Counted from the stretch's first letter, positions 6,009 through 15,015 are shown. The stretch: DNA of 22,859 nt from Comamonas sp. (GCA_019236485.1 JAFAIY010000303.1:1-22859); one strand, 5' to 3'. The notes: a model not told the origin generated them from the sequence alone. Numbers and translations: made by a program.

Positions 6009-8636
6009 ATGACATCTATTTCTCCTAGCAGCACCATGTCTGATGCATCTGAAGTGAACCCGGCCTCTGCCAAGAATTCTGAGCAACATCCGCTGGATGC
6101 ATTGACGGGTGGTGCTTTTTCCGCCGAAACCTCGGGTGACCGCGCCGCGCGCATCCGTGACTGGCTGACCACTCAACCCACGGTTGAGCAACTCCAGGAA
6201 GTGCACAAGGAACTCAGCGGCCGCGACAAGAGCGCGGCCCGCGCCGTGCGCGAGCGCCTGGATGAAATCCGTCGCACCGAAAACCAGGAAAAGATTTCCG
6301 TCGAATGGGCCGAGAAAGCCCAGGCGCTGCTGGCCGCCGTGCCTTTCGATGCGGCCGCCGCCGCGGCTTGGCAGCGCGACGCGGCCAAGGCCGGCGCTGC
6401 GCTGTCGCGTGAGCCGCTGTCGCAGTTCAAGGCCCAGCTCGTCGAGCGCGTGAAGGCCGTGGAAGACCTGCAACATCGCACCCAGGTGCAGCGCGAAGTG
6501 GCGCTGCTGCTGGCCCAGCGCATCGAAGTGCTGTCCACCAAGTCCTGGAAGGATGCCAAGGCCGTGCTCGAAGCCCTGGGCGTCGATGTGGCCCGCTGGC
6601 AGGAGCAGGCAAAGGAGCTGACCGGCGACGCCAGCTGGAGCAGTGTGGACGGCCGTTTCCCTCCTCAGTTGGAAGCAGCTTCCGCACAGCTGGCGCTGGT
6701 TTGGGAGGCTTTCCAGTCTGCGCTGGCACAGACCGAGGCGGCCGCGGCCGACGAAGCTGCGCCTCTGCCCACCGTGCCCGTGTGGGCCGACGAAATCCGC
6801 GTGGCCCGTGGCCTGCCGCCCGAAGCCGCTCCCGTGGACGCGGCCAAGCCGGCCGCTGCCGCCCGCGCCGCAGCCGGTGGCCGCGGCAAGCCGACGCCCG
6901 AGCAGCTGGAAGCCGCCAAGGCCGGTATGGGCCAGGCACTGCAGGCGCTCAAGGATGAAACCGCTGCGGGTAACAGCAAGGCCGGCTCCGACGCCGTGCA
7001 AGCCATGCGTGCGGCCATCAAGAGCCATGGCCGCTTTGTGGACGAGGCACTGGTGAACGAGGTGCACGCAGCCCTGGTGGCGGCTGGCGAAGCCGATGGC
7101 TGGCAGCGCCTGAACGCCGACAAGCTGCGTGAAGAGCTGGTGGCCAAGGCCGAGGCCTTGCTCAACCGCCCCGAGGGGCAGACTCTGGGCGGCCGCAAGA
7201 TCCAGGAAACCCTGCGCAATCTGCGCGAGCAGTGGAAGCAGGCCGACCAGGGCGCCGTGGCCAATCATGCGCTGTGGAAGAAGTTCGACGAGGCCTGCAA
7301 CGCCGCCTACAAGGTGGTGGAGTCCTGGCACGACAAGATCCGCCAGGACAGCACGCAGGCCAAGGCCCAGCGTCTGGAGCTGATCGAGGAAATCAAGGCC
7401 TGGGCCGCGGAGCACTCTGCGAGCCAGGACTGGAAGAACATGCTGCGCGCGCTGCGCCAGTTCGGCGAGCGCTGGCGCGAAAGCGGCCACATCGGCGAGA
7501 AGCTGTTTGCCGAGTTGCAGCCGCTGTTCAAGCAGGCCATGGCCGCCGCCGAGGCACCGCTGCAGGCCGCGCAGAAAGCCAGCCTTGAGCGCCGCCATGC
7601 AATGATCGACGAAGCCGTGGCCTTGGGGGCTGCAGCCAGCCTGCGCATCGATGCCGTCAAGGCACTGCAGCAACGCTGGCAGGCCGAGGCGCAGGGCGTG
7701 CCGCTGGATCGCAAGCATGAGCAAAAGCTCTGGGACGCTTTCCGCAAGCCGCTGGACGAGGCTTTCAACCGCAAGAGCGTGGAGCGTGGCTCGCGCGCCC
7801 CGGCGGCGGAGCTGTCCGAGCATGACCGCCGCGTGCTCGAAGCCTCCAAGGCCGTAGAAGCCGCCAACGCCAGCGGTGATGCGCAGGCGATCCGCACGGC
7901 TCTGGCCGAGCTGGAAGCCGCGATCAAGGCCCAACCCGTTACCCGCTCCGAAGAAGCTCAGGCCGAGCTGGTGCCTGAGGCGGCCGAAGCGGCTGCCAAG
8001 CCTGCACGTCCCGTGGTGGCCGTGCGCGGCGACGACCGTCCCGGCATGAAGAAGGAAGCTGCGCCTGCAGCGGCCCGTCCCGGGGAGCGCAAGGATCGCG
8101 GCCGTGATGCTGGTCGTGGCGAGCGCGGCGGCCGTGATGGCCGTGACATGGGGCGTGCTTACCGCGAAGAGCGCGGCCCGCGTCTGGCGGACCCCGCTTT
8201 CCGCGCCCAGCGCGATGCGGTCGAGCATGCGCAGGAAGCCTTGCGCAAACTGGCGGCCCAGGCCCATGGCGAAGCGCTGACCCAACTGCTGAGCGCCTGG
8301 CAGGCACGCGATGCCGAGCAACTGCCTTCGGCCCAGCAACTGGGCGGCAAGGTGACGGCTCCGGTGCGTACCTCCTGGTCCAGCGCGATTGCCGCTGCGC
8401 CCAAGGGCGATGCGGCCGAAGCTTTGCTGCGTCTCGAAATGGCCGCCGACGTGCACACGCCGGCCGACCAGCTCGCGGCCCGCCGCGCCCTGCAGCTGCA
8501 GATGCTGACGCGCCGCAACGATCCTTCGCCCCAGCAGACCTGGGGCCAGGACGTGGCCACGGTGCTGGCCAGCGGCAGCGACGAGGCCTCGGCCCGACGC
8601 CTGCAGTCTGCGCTCAAGCAACTGCTGCGCAAGTAA
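6009..8636 (+). CDS. DUF349 domain-containing protein
   Basis: About 875 residues, Ala/Glu/Lys/Arg-rich and predicted to be almost wholly helical, with no signal peptide or membrane segment, hence cytoplasmic. DUF349-type repeats are visible as a Trp-containing helix followed by an LW..F helix: REQWKQAD with LWKKFDEACNAAY (about residues 405-430), and QQRWQAEA with LWDAFRKPLDEAF (about 555-590). Earlier, less regular repeats probably exist. Residues about 691-724 are a low-complexity run of Arg, Gly and Asp, followed by a helical C-terminal domain. No molecular function is established for the family that I can state. Two in-frame ATGs are possible, 6009 and 6036, and neither has a clear Shine-Dalgarno; the reading frame stays open further upstream but looks unlike the protein. 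The gene is monocistronic, with a terminator directly downstream. Confidence 0.85.
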   Translation: MTSISPSSTMSDASEVNPASAKNSEQHPLDALTGGAFSAETSGDRAARIRDWLTTQPTVEQLQEVHKELSGRDKSAARAVRERLDEIRRTENQEKISVEWAEKAQALLAAVPFDAAAAAAWQRDAAKAGAALSREPLSQFKAQLVERVKAVEDLQHRTQVQREVALLLAQRIEVLSTKSWKDAKAVLEALGVDVARWQEQAKELTGDASWSSVDGRFPPQLEAASAQLALVWEAFQSALAQTEAAAADEAAPLPTVPVWADEIRVARGLPPEAAPVDAAKPAAAARAAAGGRGKPTPEQLEAAKAGMGQALQALKDETAAGNSKAGSDAVQAMRAAIKSHGRFVDEALVNEVHAALVAAGEADGWQRLNADKLREELVAKAEALLNRPEGQTLGGRKIQETLRNLREQWKQADQGAVANHALWKKFDEACNAAYKVVESWHDKIRQDSTQAKAQRLELIEEIKAWAAEHSASQDWKNMLRALRQFGERWRESGHIGEKLFAELQPLFKQAMAAAEAPLQAAQKASLERRHAMIDEAVALGAAASLRIDAVKALQQRWQAEAQGVPLDRKHEQKLWDAFRKPLDEAFNRKSVERGSRAPAAELSEHDRRVLEASKAVEAANASGDAQAIRTALAELEAAIKAQPVTRSEEAQAELVPEAAEAAAKPARPVVAVRGDDRPGMKKEAAPAAARPGERKDRGRDAGRGERGGRDGRDMGRAYREERGPRLADPAFRAQRDAVEHAQEALRKLAAQAHGEALTQLLSAWQARDAEQLPSAQQLGGKVTAPVRTSWSSAIAAAPKGDAAEALLRLEMAADVHTPADQLAARRALQLQMLTRRNDPSPQQTWGQDVATVLASGSDEASARRLQSALKQLLRK

Positions 8637-8673
8637 ATCGCAAGATCCGGTCGCCTCAGGCGGCCGGGAATGC

Positions 8674-8701
8674 AAAAGGGAGCCTGGGCTCCCTTTTTTT
8701 G
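8674..8701 (+). terminator. Intrinsic terminator after the DUF349 gene
   Basis: GGGAGC-CTGG-GCTCCC (8678-8693) is followed by seven T and preceded by AAAA. It lies about 40 bases past the stop codon, and the flanking A and T runs could let it work on both strands. Confidence 0.9.
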
Positions 8702-8737
8702 TCTTTGTCAATGGCTGGTCGCTTGCACTGGCAAAGC

Positions 8738-8767
8738 AAAAAAGGCTGTTGCTTGCGCAACAGCCTT
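8738..8767 (-). terminator. Intrinsic terminator for the last tRNA-Leu gene
   Basis: On the minus strand AAGGCTGTTGC / GCAACAGCCTT form an 11-bp stem with a GCAA loop, followed by a T run. It starts 8 bases after the CCA end of the tRNA at 8775-8859. Confidence 0.88.
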
Positions 8768-8774
8768 TTGCATT

Positions 8775-8859
<85 letters not shown>

Positions 8860-8877
8860 ATTTCAGAGTATGTGCAA

Positions 8878-8883
8878 ATTATA
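8878..8883 (-). promoter_or_regulatory. -10 box for tRNA-Leu copy 1
   Basis: A perfect TATAAT on the minus strand ends 18 bases before the mature 5' end. No clear -35 is visible. All three tRNA copies have such a box at nearly the same distance. Confidence 0.6.
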
Positions 8884-8958
8884 TAGCGGCATTCGCTGGC
8901 TGAATCTGAAGTTGCGCTAATTTTTATGCAAAAAAATTGGCGAACGCACAAACGAAGA

Positions 8959-8984
8959 AGCCGCTGCATTTGCATGCAACGGCT
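8959..8984 (-). terminator. Hairpin after tRNA-Leu copy 2
   Basis: AGCCGTTGCAT and ATGCAGCGGCT pair over 11 positions (one G-T) around a GCAA loop. It begins 9 bases after the CCA end of copy 2 and is followed by a T-rich but interrupted tract. It is probably a terminator or a 3' processing boundary, with the same layout as the hairpin after copy 1. Confidence 0.6.
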
Positions 8985-8993
8985 TGTCGTGTT

Positions 8994-9078
<85 letters not shown>

Positions 9079-9095
9079 TTTCAGGGAATCTTCGA

Positions 9096-9101
9096 ATTAT
9101 A
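9096..9101 (-). promoter_or_regulatory. -10 box for tRNA-Leu copy 2
   Basis: A perfect TATAAT on the minus strand ends 17 bases before the mature 5' end. TTGACT occurs upstream, but only 14 bases away, shorter than usual for a -35 partner. Confidence 0.6.
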
Positions 9102-9227
9102 CTGCAATTTCTTGCAGTCAAATCCGAATTTTCAATTTTTTCTGAGATGTTGACCGGCTTCAAAAACACTCCAGATGTAAGAATGTTTTCTCAGTTCGCC
9201 TAAACCCTGTCGGGTTGTCGTTAAACT

Positions 9228-9312
<85 letters not shown>

Positions 9313-9330
9313 ATCTCAGGAAAGACATAG

Positions 9331-9336
9331 ATTGTA
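9331..9336 (-). promoter_or_regulatory. -10 box for tRNA-Leu copy 3
   Basis: TACAAT on the minus strand ends 18 bases before the mature tRNA 5' end. It lies in the short gap shared with rnr, so transcription starting here runs away from rnr. Confidence 0.5.
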
Positions 9337-9346
9337 TATCAAGAAA

Positions 9347-11890
9347 ATGAACCCTCGCGCAAAAGTTGCCGACATGAATGAAGAAATTTTGGGCACTGTG
9401 CAGGGCCACCGCGATGGACACGGCTTTGTGATCCGTGATGACGGTGAGCGTGACATCTACCTTCCCCCCAATGAAATGCGCGCCGTGCTGCACAAGGACC
9501 GAGTCCAGGTGCGCGTTGCCCGCTATGACTACCGCGGCCGCCCCGAGGGGCGGGTGGTCGAGATCGTGGAGCGGCCGGATCAGCCCATCATCGGCCGCTT
9601 TCTGCAGGAAAGCGGCGTGTGGCTGGTGGCTCCCGAAGACAAGCGTTATGGCCAGGACATCCTGATTCCGGCGAATGCCACGGGCACGGCCAAGCCGGGC
9701 CAGGTGGTGGTGGTGGAACTTACGGAAGAACCTGCGCTGTTCGGCCAGCCCGTGGGCCGCATCACCGAGGTGCTGGGCGAGGTGGACGACCCGGGCATGG
9801 AAATCGAGATCGCAGTGCGCAAATATGGCGTGCCGCATATCTTCTCGGATGCCTGTCTGGAGCAGGCCAAGGCCTTGCCCGAGAAGGTGCGCGCCGCGGA
9901 TTACAAACAGCGCATCGATCTGACCGATGTTCCCCTGGTCACCATCGACGGCGAAGATGCGCGCGACTTTGACGATGCCGTGTATTGCGAGCCCGCCAAG
10001 GTCGGTCGCAGCAAGGGCTGGCGTCTGCTGGTGGCGATTGCCGACGTGAGCCACTATGTGACCACGGGCAGCGCCATCGACGTGGATGCCTATGAGCGTG
10101 CGACCAGCGTCTATTTCCCGCGCCGCGTGATCCCCATGCTGCCCGAAAAGCTCAGCAACGGCCTGTGCTCGCTCAATCCCGAGGTGGACAGGCTGTGCAT
10201 GGTCTGCGACATGCTGATCACGGCCAAGGGTGAGATCCACGCTTACCAGTTCTACCCGGCCGTGATGCACAGCCATGCGCGCTTCACCTATACCGAAGTG
10301 GCGGCGATTCTGGCCAATACGCGCGGCCCGGAAGCGGCCAAGCGCGAGCAGCGGGTCAAGGATCTGCTGAATCTGCACGGTGTCTATCAGGCCTTGCTCA
10401 AGGCGCGCGAAGAGCGCGGTGCGGTGGACTTTGAAACCACCGAAACCCAGATCGTCTGCGACGACAACGGTCGCATCGAGAAGATCGTGCCGCGCACCCG
10501 CAACGAGGCGCACAAGCTGATCGAGGAAGCCATGCTGGCGGCCAATGTCTGCAGCGCCGATTTCATCGAGCAAAGCGGCCAGCTGGGGCTGTTCCGTGTG
10601 CACGACAAGCCCTCGCTGGAAAAGCAGGAGATTCTGCGCAACTACCTCAAGGCCATGGGCGTGGGCATGGGGGTCAGCGAGAACCCCAGCACGCGCGAGT
10701 TCCAGCAGATTGCCGCGGCCACCAAGGAGCGGCCCGATGCGCAGCAGATCCACACCATGCTGCTGCGCTCCATGATGCAGGCGTTCTACACGCCGGAGAA
10801 CTCGGGCCACTTCGGCCTGGCGTTCGAGGCCTATACCCATTTCACCAGCCCCATCCGCCGCTATCCGGACCTGCTGGTGCACCGCGTCATCAAGGCCGAG
10901 CTCGGCGGCACACATTACAAGCTGCCGGCCCTGCCCACGCCCGGCGAGGCCGCGGCCAAGCTGTCCAAGCGCCTGGCTTCGCGCGTGGTCGAGCCCAGCC
11001 AGAAGCCGCGCAAGCGCGGCGCGGCCAAGGAATTCCAGGCCTGGGAGGCCGCGGGCCTGCACTGCAGTGCCAACGAGCGCCGCGCCGACGAGGCCAGCCG
11101 CGATGTCGAAGCCTGGCTCAAGTGCAAATACATGCGCGAGCATCTGGGCGAAGAGTTTGCCGGCACGGTGTCCGCTGTGACCACTTTCGGCATTTTCGTG
11201 ACCCTGGACGCCATGTATGTGGAAGGTCTGGTGCACATCACCGAACTCGGCGGCGACTACTTCCGCTTCGACGAGGCGCGCCAGGAGCTGCGCGGCGAAC
11301 GCTCCGGCATTCGCTACGGCATTGGCACGCGGTTGCGGGTGCAGGTCAGTCGTGTGGACCTGGACGGGCGCCGCATCGATTTCCGCCTGGTGCGCGATGG
11401 CGAAGACGGCCTGCTGCCGCCTGCCCGCAGCGGTCGCTCGGGTGGCAAGGATGATGCGCGCGGCCGCCGCGATGGCCGGGAGACGCGCGACGAGCGTGGC
11501 GATACCGGTTCCACCGACAAATGGAGCCGCCGCGATGCCAAGGCCAACCGCGGTCAGCGCAATGCTGCGGCCGCCTCGCCGGAATCCGGCGGCGCCAAGC
11601 AGGGGCGCAAGGCCTCGAAAAAGGCCATGCTCAAGGGCGTGAACCTGGGGGCGTTGGAGGCCGAATATGCGCAGCAGCGTGCCGTGCCCAAGGTAGAGCC
11701 TGTGTCGGTGGTCAAGAACGAGCCAGCGCCAGAGGTGGTGGTGCCCGCAGCTCGGCAGCGCAAGTCGGCAGGCAAAAACCAGGTGGCGGCCTTGCTGAAG
11801 CCCGAGCCGGCTGCGCCCACCGCCAAGCCGGCCAGGCGCGCCAAGGCCGCGCCGGCTGCCAAGACCGGCAAGCGCAAAGCGGCACGCTGA
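9347..11890 (+). CDS. rnr: Ribonuclease R (3'-5' exoribonuclease)
   Basis: An 847-residue RNB-family enzyme that degrades structured RNA processively from the 3' end in the cytoplasm. Order: cold-shock-type domains (about residues 12-175); the RNB catalytic domain with IDGEDARDFDDAVY, whose acidic cluster D201, D207, D209 and D210 binds the two metal ions; the HFTSPIRRYPDL motif near 500; and an S1 domain (about 601-682). A charged, low-complexity tail rich in Arg, Asp, Gly, Lys and Ala runs from about 686 to the end. Unlike the Escherichia coli protein, it lacks the N-terminal winged-helix segment and begins almost at the first cold-shock domain. The ATG at 9347 was chosen because the open frame further upstream runs back through a tRNA gene. 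A second ATG at 9374 is possible. The gene is monocistronic. Confidence 0.96.
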   Translation: MNPRAKVADMNEEILGTVQGHRDGHGFVIRDDGERDIYLPPNEMRAVLHKDRVQVRVARYDYRGRPEGRVVEIVERPDQPIIGRFLQESGVWLVAPEDKRYGQDILIPANATGTAKPGQVVVVELTEEPALFGQPVGRITEVLGEVDDPGMEIEIAVRKYGVPHIFSDACLEQAKALPEKVRAADYKQRIDLTDVPLVTIDGEDARDFDDAVYCEPAKVGRSKGWRLLVAIADVSHYVTTGSAIDVDAYERATSVYFPRRVIPMLPEKLSNGLCSLNPEVDRLCMVCDMLITAKGEIHAYQFYPAVMHSHARFTYTEVAAILANTRGPEAAKREQRVKDLLNLHGVYQALLKAREERGAVDFETTETQIVCDDNGRIEKIVPRTRNEAHKLIEEAMLAANVCSADFIEQSGQLGLFRVHDKPSLEKQEILRNYLKAMGVGMGVSENPSTREFQQIAAATKERPDAQQIHTMLLRSMMQAFYTPENSGHFGLAFEAYTHFTSPIRRYPDLLVHRVIKAELGGTHYKLPALPTPGEAAAKLSKRLASRVVEPSQKPRKRGAAKEFQAWEAAGLHCSANERRADEASRDVEAWLKCKYMREHLGEEFAGTVSAVTTFGIFVTLDAMYVEGLVHITELGGDYFRFDEARQELRGERSGIRYGIGTRLRVQVSRVDLDGRRIDFRLVRDGEDGLLPPARSGRSGGKDDARGRRDGRETRDERGDTGSTDKWSRRDAKANRGQRNAAAASPESGGAKQGRKASKKAMLKGVNLGALEAEYAQQRAVPKVEPVSVVKNEPAPEVVVPAARQRKSAGKNQVAALLKPEPAAPTAKPARRAKAAPAAKTGKRKAAR

Positions 11891-11918
11891 GCGTCGACCC
11901 GCTGCGGGCTCAATGAAT

Positions 11919-11949
11919 AAGGCCTTGCCGGTTGCCGGCAAGGCCTTTG
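11919..11949. terminator. Bidirectional terminator between rnr and nnr
   Basis: AAGGCCTTGCCGG (11919-11931) pairs perfectly with CCGGCAAGGCCTT (11935-11947), a 13-bp stem with a 3-base loop. T-rich sequence follows in both directions (TTTGTT on plus, TTATT on minus). It lies between two convergent genes. Confidence 0.85.
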
Positions 11950-11958
11950 TTCTTGGTG

Positions 11959-13524
11959 CTACTGCCCGAGTTGCATGGCCAGGGCGCTGGCGCTGAACGG
12001 GCGCTCGGCGGGCCATTGCTGCGCAAGCAGCCCATGCCTGAAAGCGGCTTGAACACTTGCCTGCTCGGCTGTAAGCCCCTGTGCCCATAGTGCACCTATC
12101 AGGCCGGCCAGCACATCGCCGGTGCCGCCCGTGGCCAGGCGCGCATTGCCGCTGGAGTTGATCCAGAGCTGCGACTGAGGGTTGGCGATCACGGTGCCCG
12201 AGCCCTTGAGCAGGGCCGTGCAGCGGAATTTCTGCGCGAGCTCCAGGCAGGCCTGCAGGCGCTGGGACTGGATCTGTGCGGCGCTGGTCTGCAGCAGGCG
12301 CGCGGCCTCCAGGGGGTGGGGCGTCAAGACCGTGGCTTGCTGGCGCGTGGAGCGCGCGGCCAGCTCCCGTGCCAGGGCGGGATCGGCGGCCACGGCGTTG
12401 AGGCCATCGGCGTCCAGCACCAGTCTCGGTGCCTGGGTCAGCAGCTGCGGCAGCCAGTCTGCGACGGCCAGGCCGCCGCCGCAGCCGCAGACCACGGTGG
12501 CGCTGCTCCAGTCCTGTGCCGAGGGTTGGCGCAGCATGATTTCCGGCCAGGGGGAGATGGACTGCGGGCCGCTTAGCTGCGCATCGAGCAGGGCCAGCAT
12601 GACCCGGCCCGCACCTGCATGCAGGGCCGCCAGCGCCGCCAGCCAGGCCGCGCCGGTCATGGAGAGGCCGCGCCGGCTCAGTCCTTCGCCGCCCAGCACG
12701 GCGACGTCGCCGAAGCTGCCTTTGTGGCTGGCATGCGGGCGTGGCGCGGCCTGGTTGCCGGTGCTTAGATAGGCCACGGGCTTGGGGAGCGATGCGTGGG
12801 CCTTGCCGTCGGCCAGGCCGCAGCCCAGGTCGTCCCACCATATCTGTCCGCAGGCGTCGCGGCCCTGGCCGGTGAACAGGCCGGGCTGCAAGGTCAGCAA
12901 GGCGATGGTGTGGCGCGGGCCGGCCGGGGCAGCAATCTGCGGGCTCAATGCCTGAGGGTACTGGCCGGTATCGGCGTCTAGGCCCGAGGCGATATCGATG
13001 CAAAGCACGGTGCACAGGCATTGGCGTGTCTGCTCCAGCAGCCGCGGCAGGCGGCGATCCGCAGCACTGGCTTTGCCTGCCTTCAGGCCTATGCCCAGCA
13101 GCGCATCGATGCACAGGTCTTGCGGGCCAAGATCCTCGGGGCAGGCGTCCACCCATTGCACGCCGGCCTGCCTGGCCCTGTGCCAGGAAGTCTGTGCATC
13201 GGCGGGCAGTTTTTCGGGTTCGCGCACCTCACTGACCAGAATGCGGGTGTGCGGCAGCCTGGCCTTGAGCTGGGCTGCGGCCTCGAATCCGTCGCCCCCA
13301 TTGTTGCCGGGGCCGCAGGCAATCCAGATGCAGCGCGCATGCGGGGCCAGGGCCATGACCAGCCTGGCCGTGGCAAGGCCGGCCCGCTCCATCAGGGTGT
13401 GGGTTGGAAGGAGGCGCGCGCAGTCCTGCTCGATGCGGCGCGTAGCCTGGGTGTCAAAGAGCGGCCAGCCGGAAGCCGCGGCCAGCGTTGCAGGGAGAGC
13501 TTCGGAGGGGGAAATGCGCAGCAT
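11959..13524 (-). CDS. nnr: Bifunctional NAD(P)H-hydrate epimerase / ADP-dependent dehydratase
   Basis: A 521-residue repair enzyme for NADH and NADPH damaged by hydration. The N-terminal YjeF_N domain (about 20-235) interconverts the R and S hydrates. It carries GPGNNGGDG at 71-79 and the acidic D140 in CIDALLG. The C-terminal ribokinase-like domain (about 255-520) dehydrates the S form using ADP. It carries LDADGLN (370-376), TPHP (401-404), KGSGT (440-444) and GGTGDVLAG with the likely catalytic D470. Length matches the usual two-domain form. The usual DIPSGLDADTG motif reads DIASGLDADTG here, a mild change. No strong Shine-Dalgarno is visible at the ATG. The gene shares the minus strand with the amidase gene upstream of it, 94 bases away, with a palindrome in between; co-transcription is possible but not shown. 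Confidence 0.94.
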   Translation of the reverse strand: MLRISPSEALPATLAAASGWPLFDTQATRRIEQDCARLLPTHTLMERAGLATARLVMALAPHARCIWIACGPGNNGGDGFEAAAQLKARLPHTRILVSEVREPEKLPADAQTSWHRARQAGVQWVDACPEDLGPQDLCIDALLGIGLKAGKASAADRRLPRLLEQTRQCLCTVLCIDIASGLDADTGQYPQALSPQIAAPAGPRHTIALLTLQPGLFTGQGRDACGQIWWDDLGCGLADGKAHASLPKPVAYLSTGNQAAPRPHASHKGSFGDVAVLGGEGLSRRGLSMTGAAWLAALAALHAGAGRVMLALLDAQLSGPQSISPWPEIMLRQPSAQDWSSATVVCGCGGGLAVADWLPQLLTQAPRLVLDADGLNAVAADPALARELAARSTRQQATVLTPHPLEAARLLQTSAAQIQSQRLQACLELAQKFRCTALLKGSGTVIANPQSQLWINSSGNARLATGGTGDVLAGLIGALWAQGLTAEQASVQAAFRHGLLAQQWPAERPFSASALAMQLGQ

Positions 13525-13554
13525 GAACCGAGCATAGCGGCAGGCTGCGCGTTC

Positions 13555-13576
13555 GCGAAATCTTGAAAGATTTCGC
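13555..13576. repeat. Perfect palindrome between the amidase gene and nnr
   Basis: Two 10-base arms, GCGAAATCTT and AAGATTTCGC, are separated by GA. No T run follows on either strand, so it is not a typical intrinsic terminator. The outer seven bases of each arm equal those of the terminator stem at 5832-5853. Confidence 0.55.
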
Positions 13577-13618
13577 CCGCAAGCGCTGATTCGACAAGCG
13601 CTGTCAGCTATGAAAAAT

Positions 13619-15007
13619 TCACTCGCGATTCAGTACGGCTTCGATGCGGGCGCTGATGTTCAGTACCTCGTCGTCGTGCAGGGCCGCATGCCAGACCATC
13701 AGCCCCATAGGCAGTTCGCCGGGCGCATGGCAGGGCAGGGACAGGGCGCAGCCGTCCAGCATATTGACCACGCTGGTATTGCGCAGCAGCAGGCCGTTGA
13801 CGCGGAAGAACTCGGCGTCGCGCTGGGCGTCGGCATCGGGGTGGATGCCGTCAGCGGGCGCCACGGAGTCGATCGTGGGGGCCGTGATCGGCGTGGTCGG
13901 CGAGAGCAGGGCGTCATAGGGTGCGAGCAAGGCCTGCATTTTCTCTATCCAGGCCTTGCGGGCGGCCAGCAGGTCCAGATAGTCCGCGGCGCTCATGGCG
14001 GCGCCGCGCTCTATGCGCGAGCGCACACGCGGGTCGTACAGTGCGGCTTTCTCGGGGTCCTGTAGATAGCGGCGGTGCCAGGCATGGCTTTCGGCGGGCG
14101 AGAAGCCGCCAATGGCATTGATCCGGTTGAGCTCCAGCAGCTCGGGCAGGTCTATCCAGTCAATGCGGGCGCCGGCGGCTTGCAGCTGCTCGAGGCTGCG
14201 CTCGAAGGCGGTCTTGACGGCGGGCTCGATCTGCTCAAAAAAGATCTGCCGCGGCACGGCCAGGCGCCATTGCTGCAGGCCGCGCTCATCATGGGCGACT
14301 TTTCGCTCGGCCAGAATTTCATGCAGCAAAATAGCGTCGCGCACGCTGCGCGTCAGCGCGCAGGCGGTGTCTAGCGTGGGCGACAGCGGCACGCTGCCGG
14401 TGGTGGGAACCAGCCGGGCCGTGCTCTTGAAGCCCACCAGTCCGTTGAGCGCGGCCGGGATGCGGATGGAGCCGCCGGTATCCGAGCCCAGCGCGGCCCA
14501 GGCCGCGCCGCTGGCCACGGACACGGCGGCGCCCGAGGAAGAGCCGCCCGGGATGCGCGCCGGGCGCGTCGGTGCGAGCTGAGGATTGGCGGGATGGCGG
14601 GCGTCCAGAGCGGCCGGCGTGCCGAAGTGCGGGTTCACGCCCACGCCCGAAAAGGCAAACTCCACCATATGGGTGCGGCCTATGATGGCGGCGCCGGCGG
14701 CGCGCAGGCGCTTCACGGCGACGGCATCCGTCTGAGCCATGGGGGCATCCTGCAGCAGCAGCGAGCTCGCGCTGCTGCGCGAGCCTTCCATGTCGAACAG
14801 GTCTTTGACGGTGATGGCCAGGCCGGCCAGCGGCGCCGTCTTGGGTGTTTCGGCCGCGGCCCAGCGCGCGCTGTCGAAAAAAGTCTGGCTGAAGACGTTG
14901 GCGCACAAGGGGCTTTGCGCTGCGGCAATGTTCATCTGCATCAGTGCGGAGGCGCTGGTGCGGCCCTCGCGAATCTCTTGTGCGGCGCGGCTGAGGTCGT
15001 GTTGCAT
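13619..15007 (-). CDS. Amidase-signature family hydrolase
   Basis: A 462-residue cytoplasmic enzyme of the amidase-signature family, hydrolysing an amide bond with a Ser-cisSer-Lys triad. The triad is visible as K68 in ITVKDLF, S156 in PGGSSSG and the nucleophile S180 in GSDTGGSIR. The 24-residue gap between the two serines is the standard one. Length is normal for stand-alone members. The substrate cannot be read from sequence: related enzymes include GatA, mandelamide amidase and allophanate hydrolase. No gatB or gatC lies beside it, which argues against GatA. The start at 15007 lacks a clear Shine-Dalgarno. The gene diverges from rpsB, whose probable promoter lies immediately upstream of this start. 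Confidence 0.9.
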   Translation of the reverse strand: MQHDLSRAAQEIREGRTSASALMQMNIAAAQSPLCANVFSQTFFDSARWAAAETPKTAPLAGLAITVKDLFDMEGSRSSASSLLLQDAPMAQTDAVAVKRLRAAGAAIIGRTHMVEFAFSGVGVNPHFGTPAALDARHPANPQLAPTRPARIPGGSSSGAAVSVASGAAWAALGSDTGGSIRIPAALNGLVGFKSTARLVPTTGSVPLSPTLDTACALTRSVRDAILLHEILAERKVAHDERGLQQWRLAVPRQIFFEQIEPAVKTAFERSLEQLQAAGARIDWIDLPELLELNRINAIGGFSPAESHAWHRRYLQDPEKAALYDPRVRSRIERGAAMSAADYLDLLAARKAWIEKMQALLAPYDALLSPTTPITAPTIDSVAPADGIHPDADAQRDAEFFRVNGLLLRNTSVVNMLDGCALSLPCHAPGELPMGLMVWHAALHDDEVLNISARIEAVLNRE

Positions 15008-15015
15008 GGCAATGT

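Noticed and set aside
13619..15007. Amidase as GatA of the tRNA amidotransferase
   Set aside because: No gatB or gatC beside it, and the sequence looks like a stand-alone amidase-signature hydrolase.
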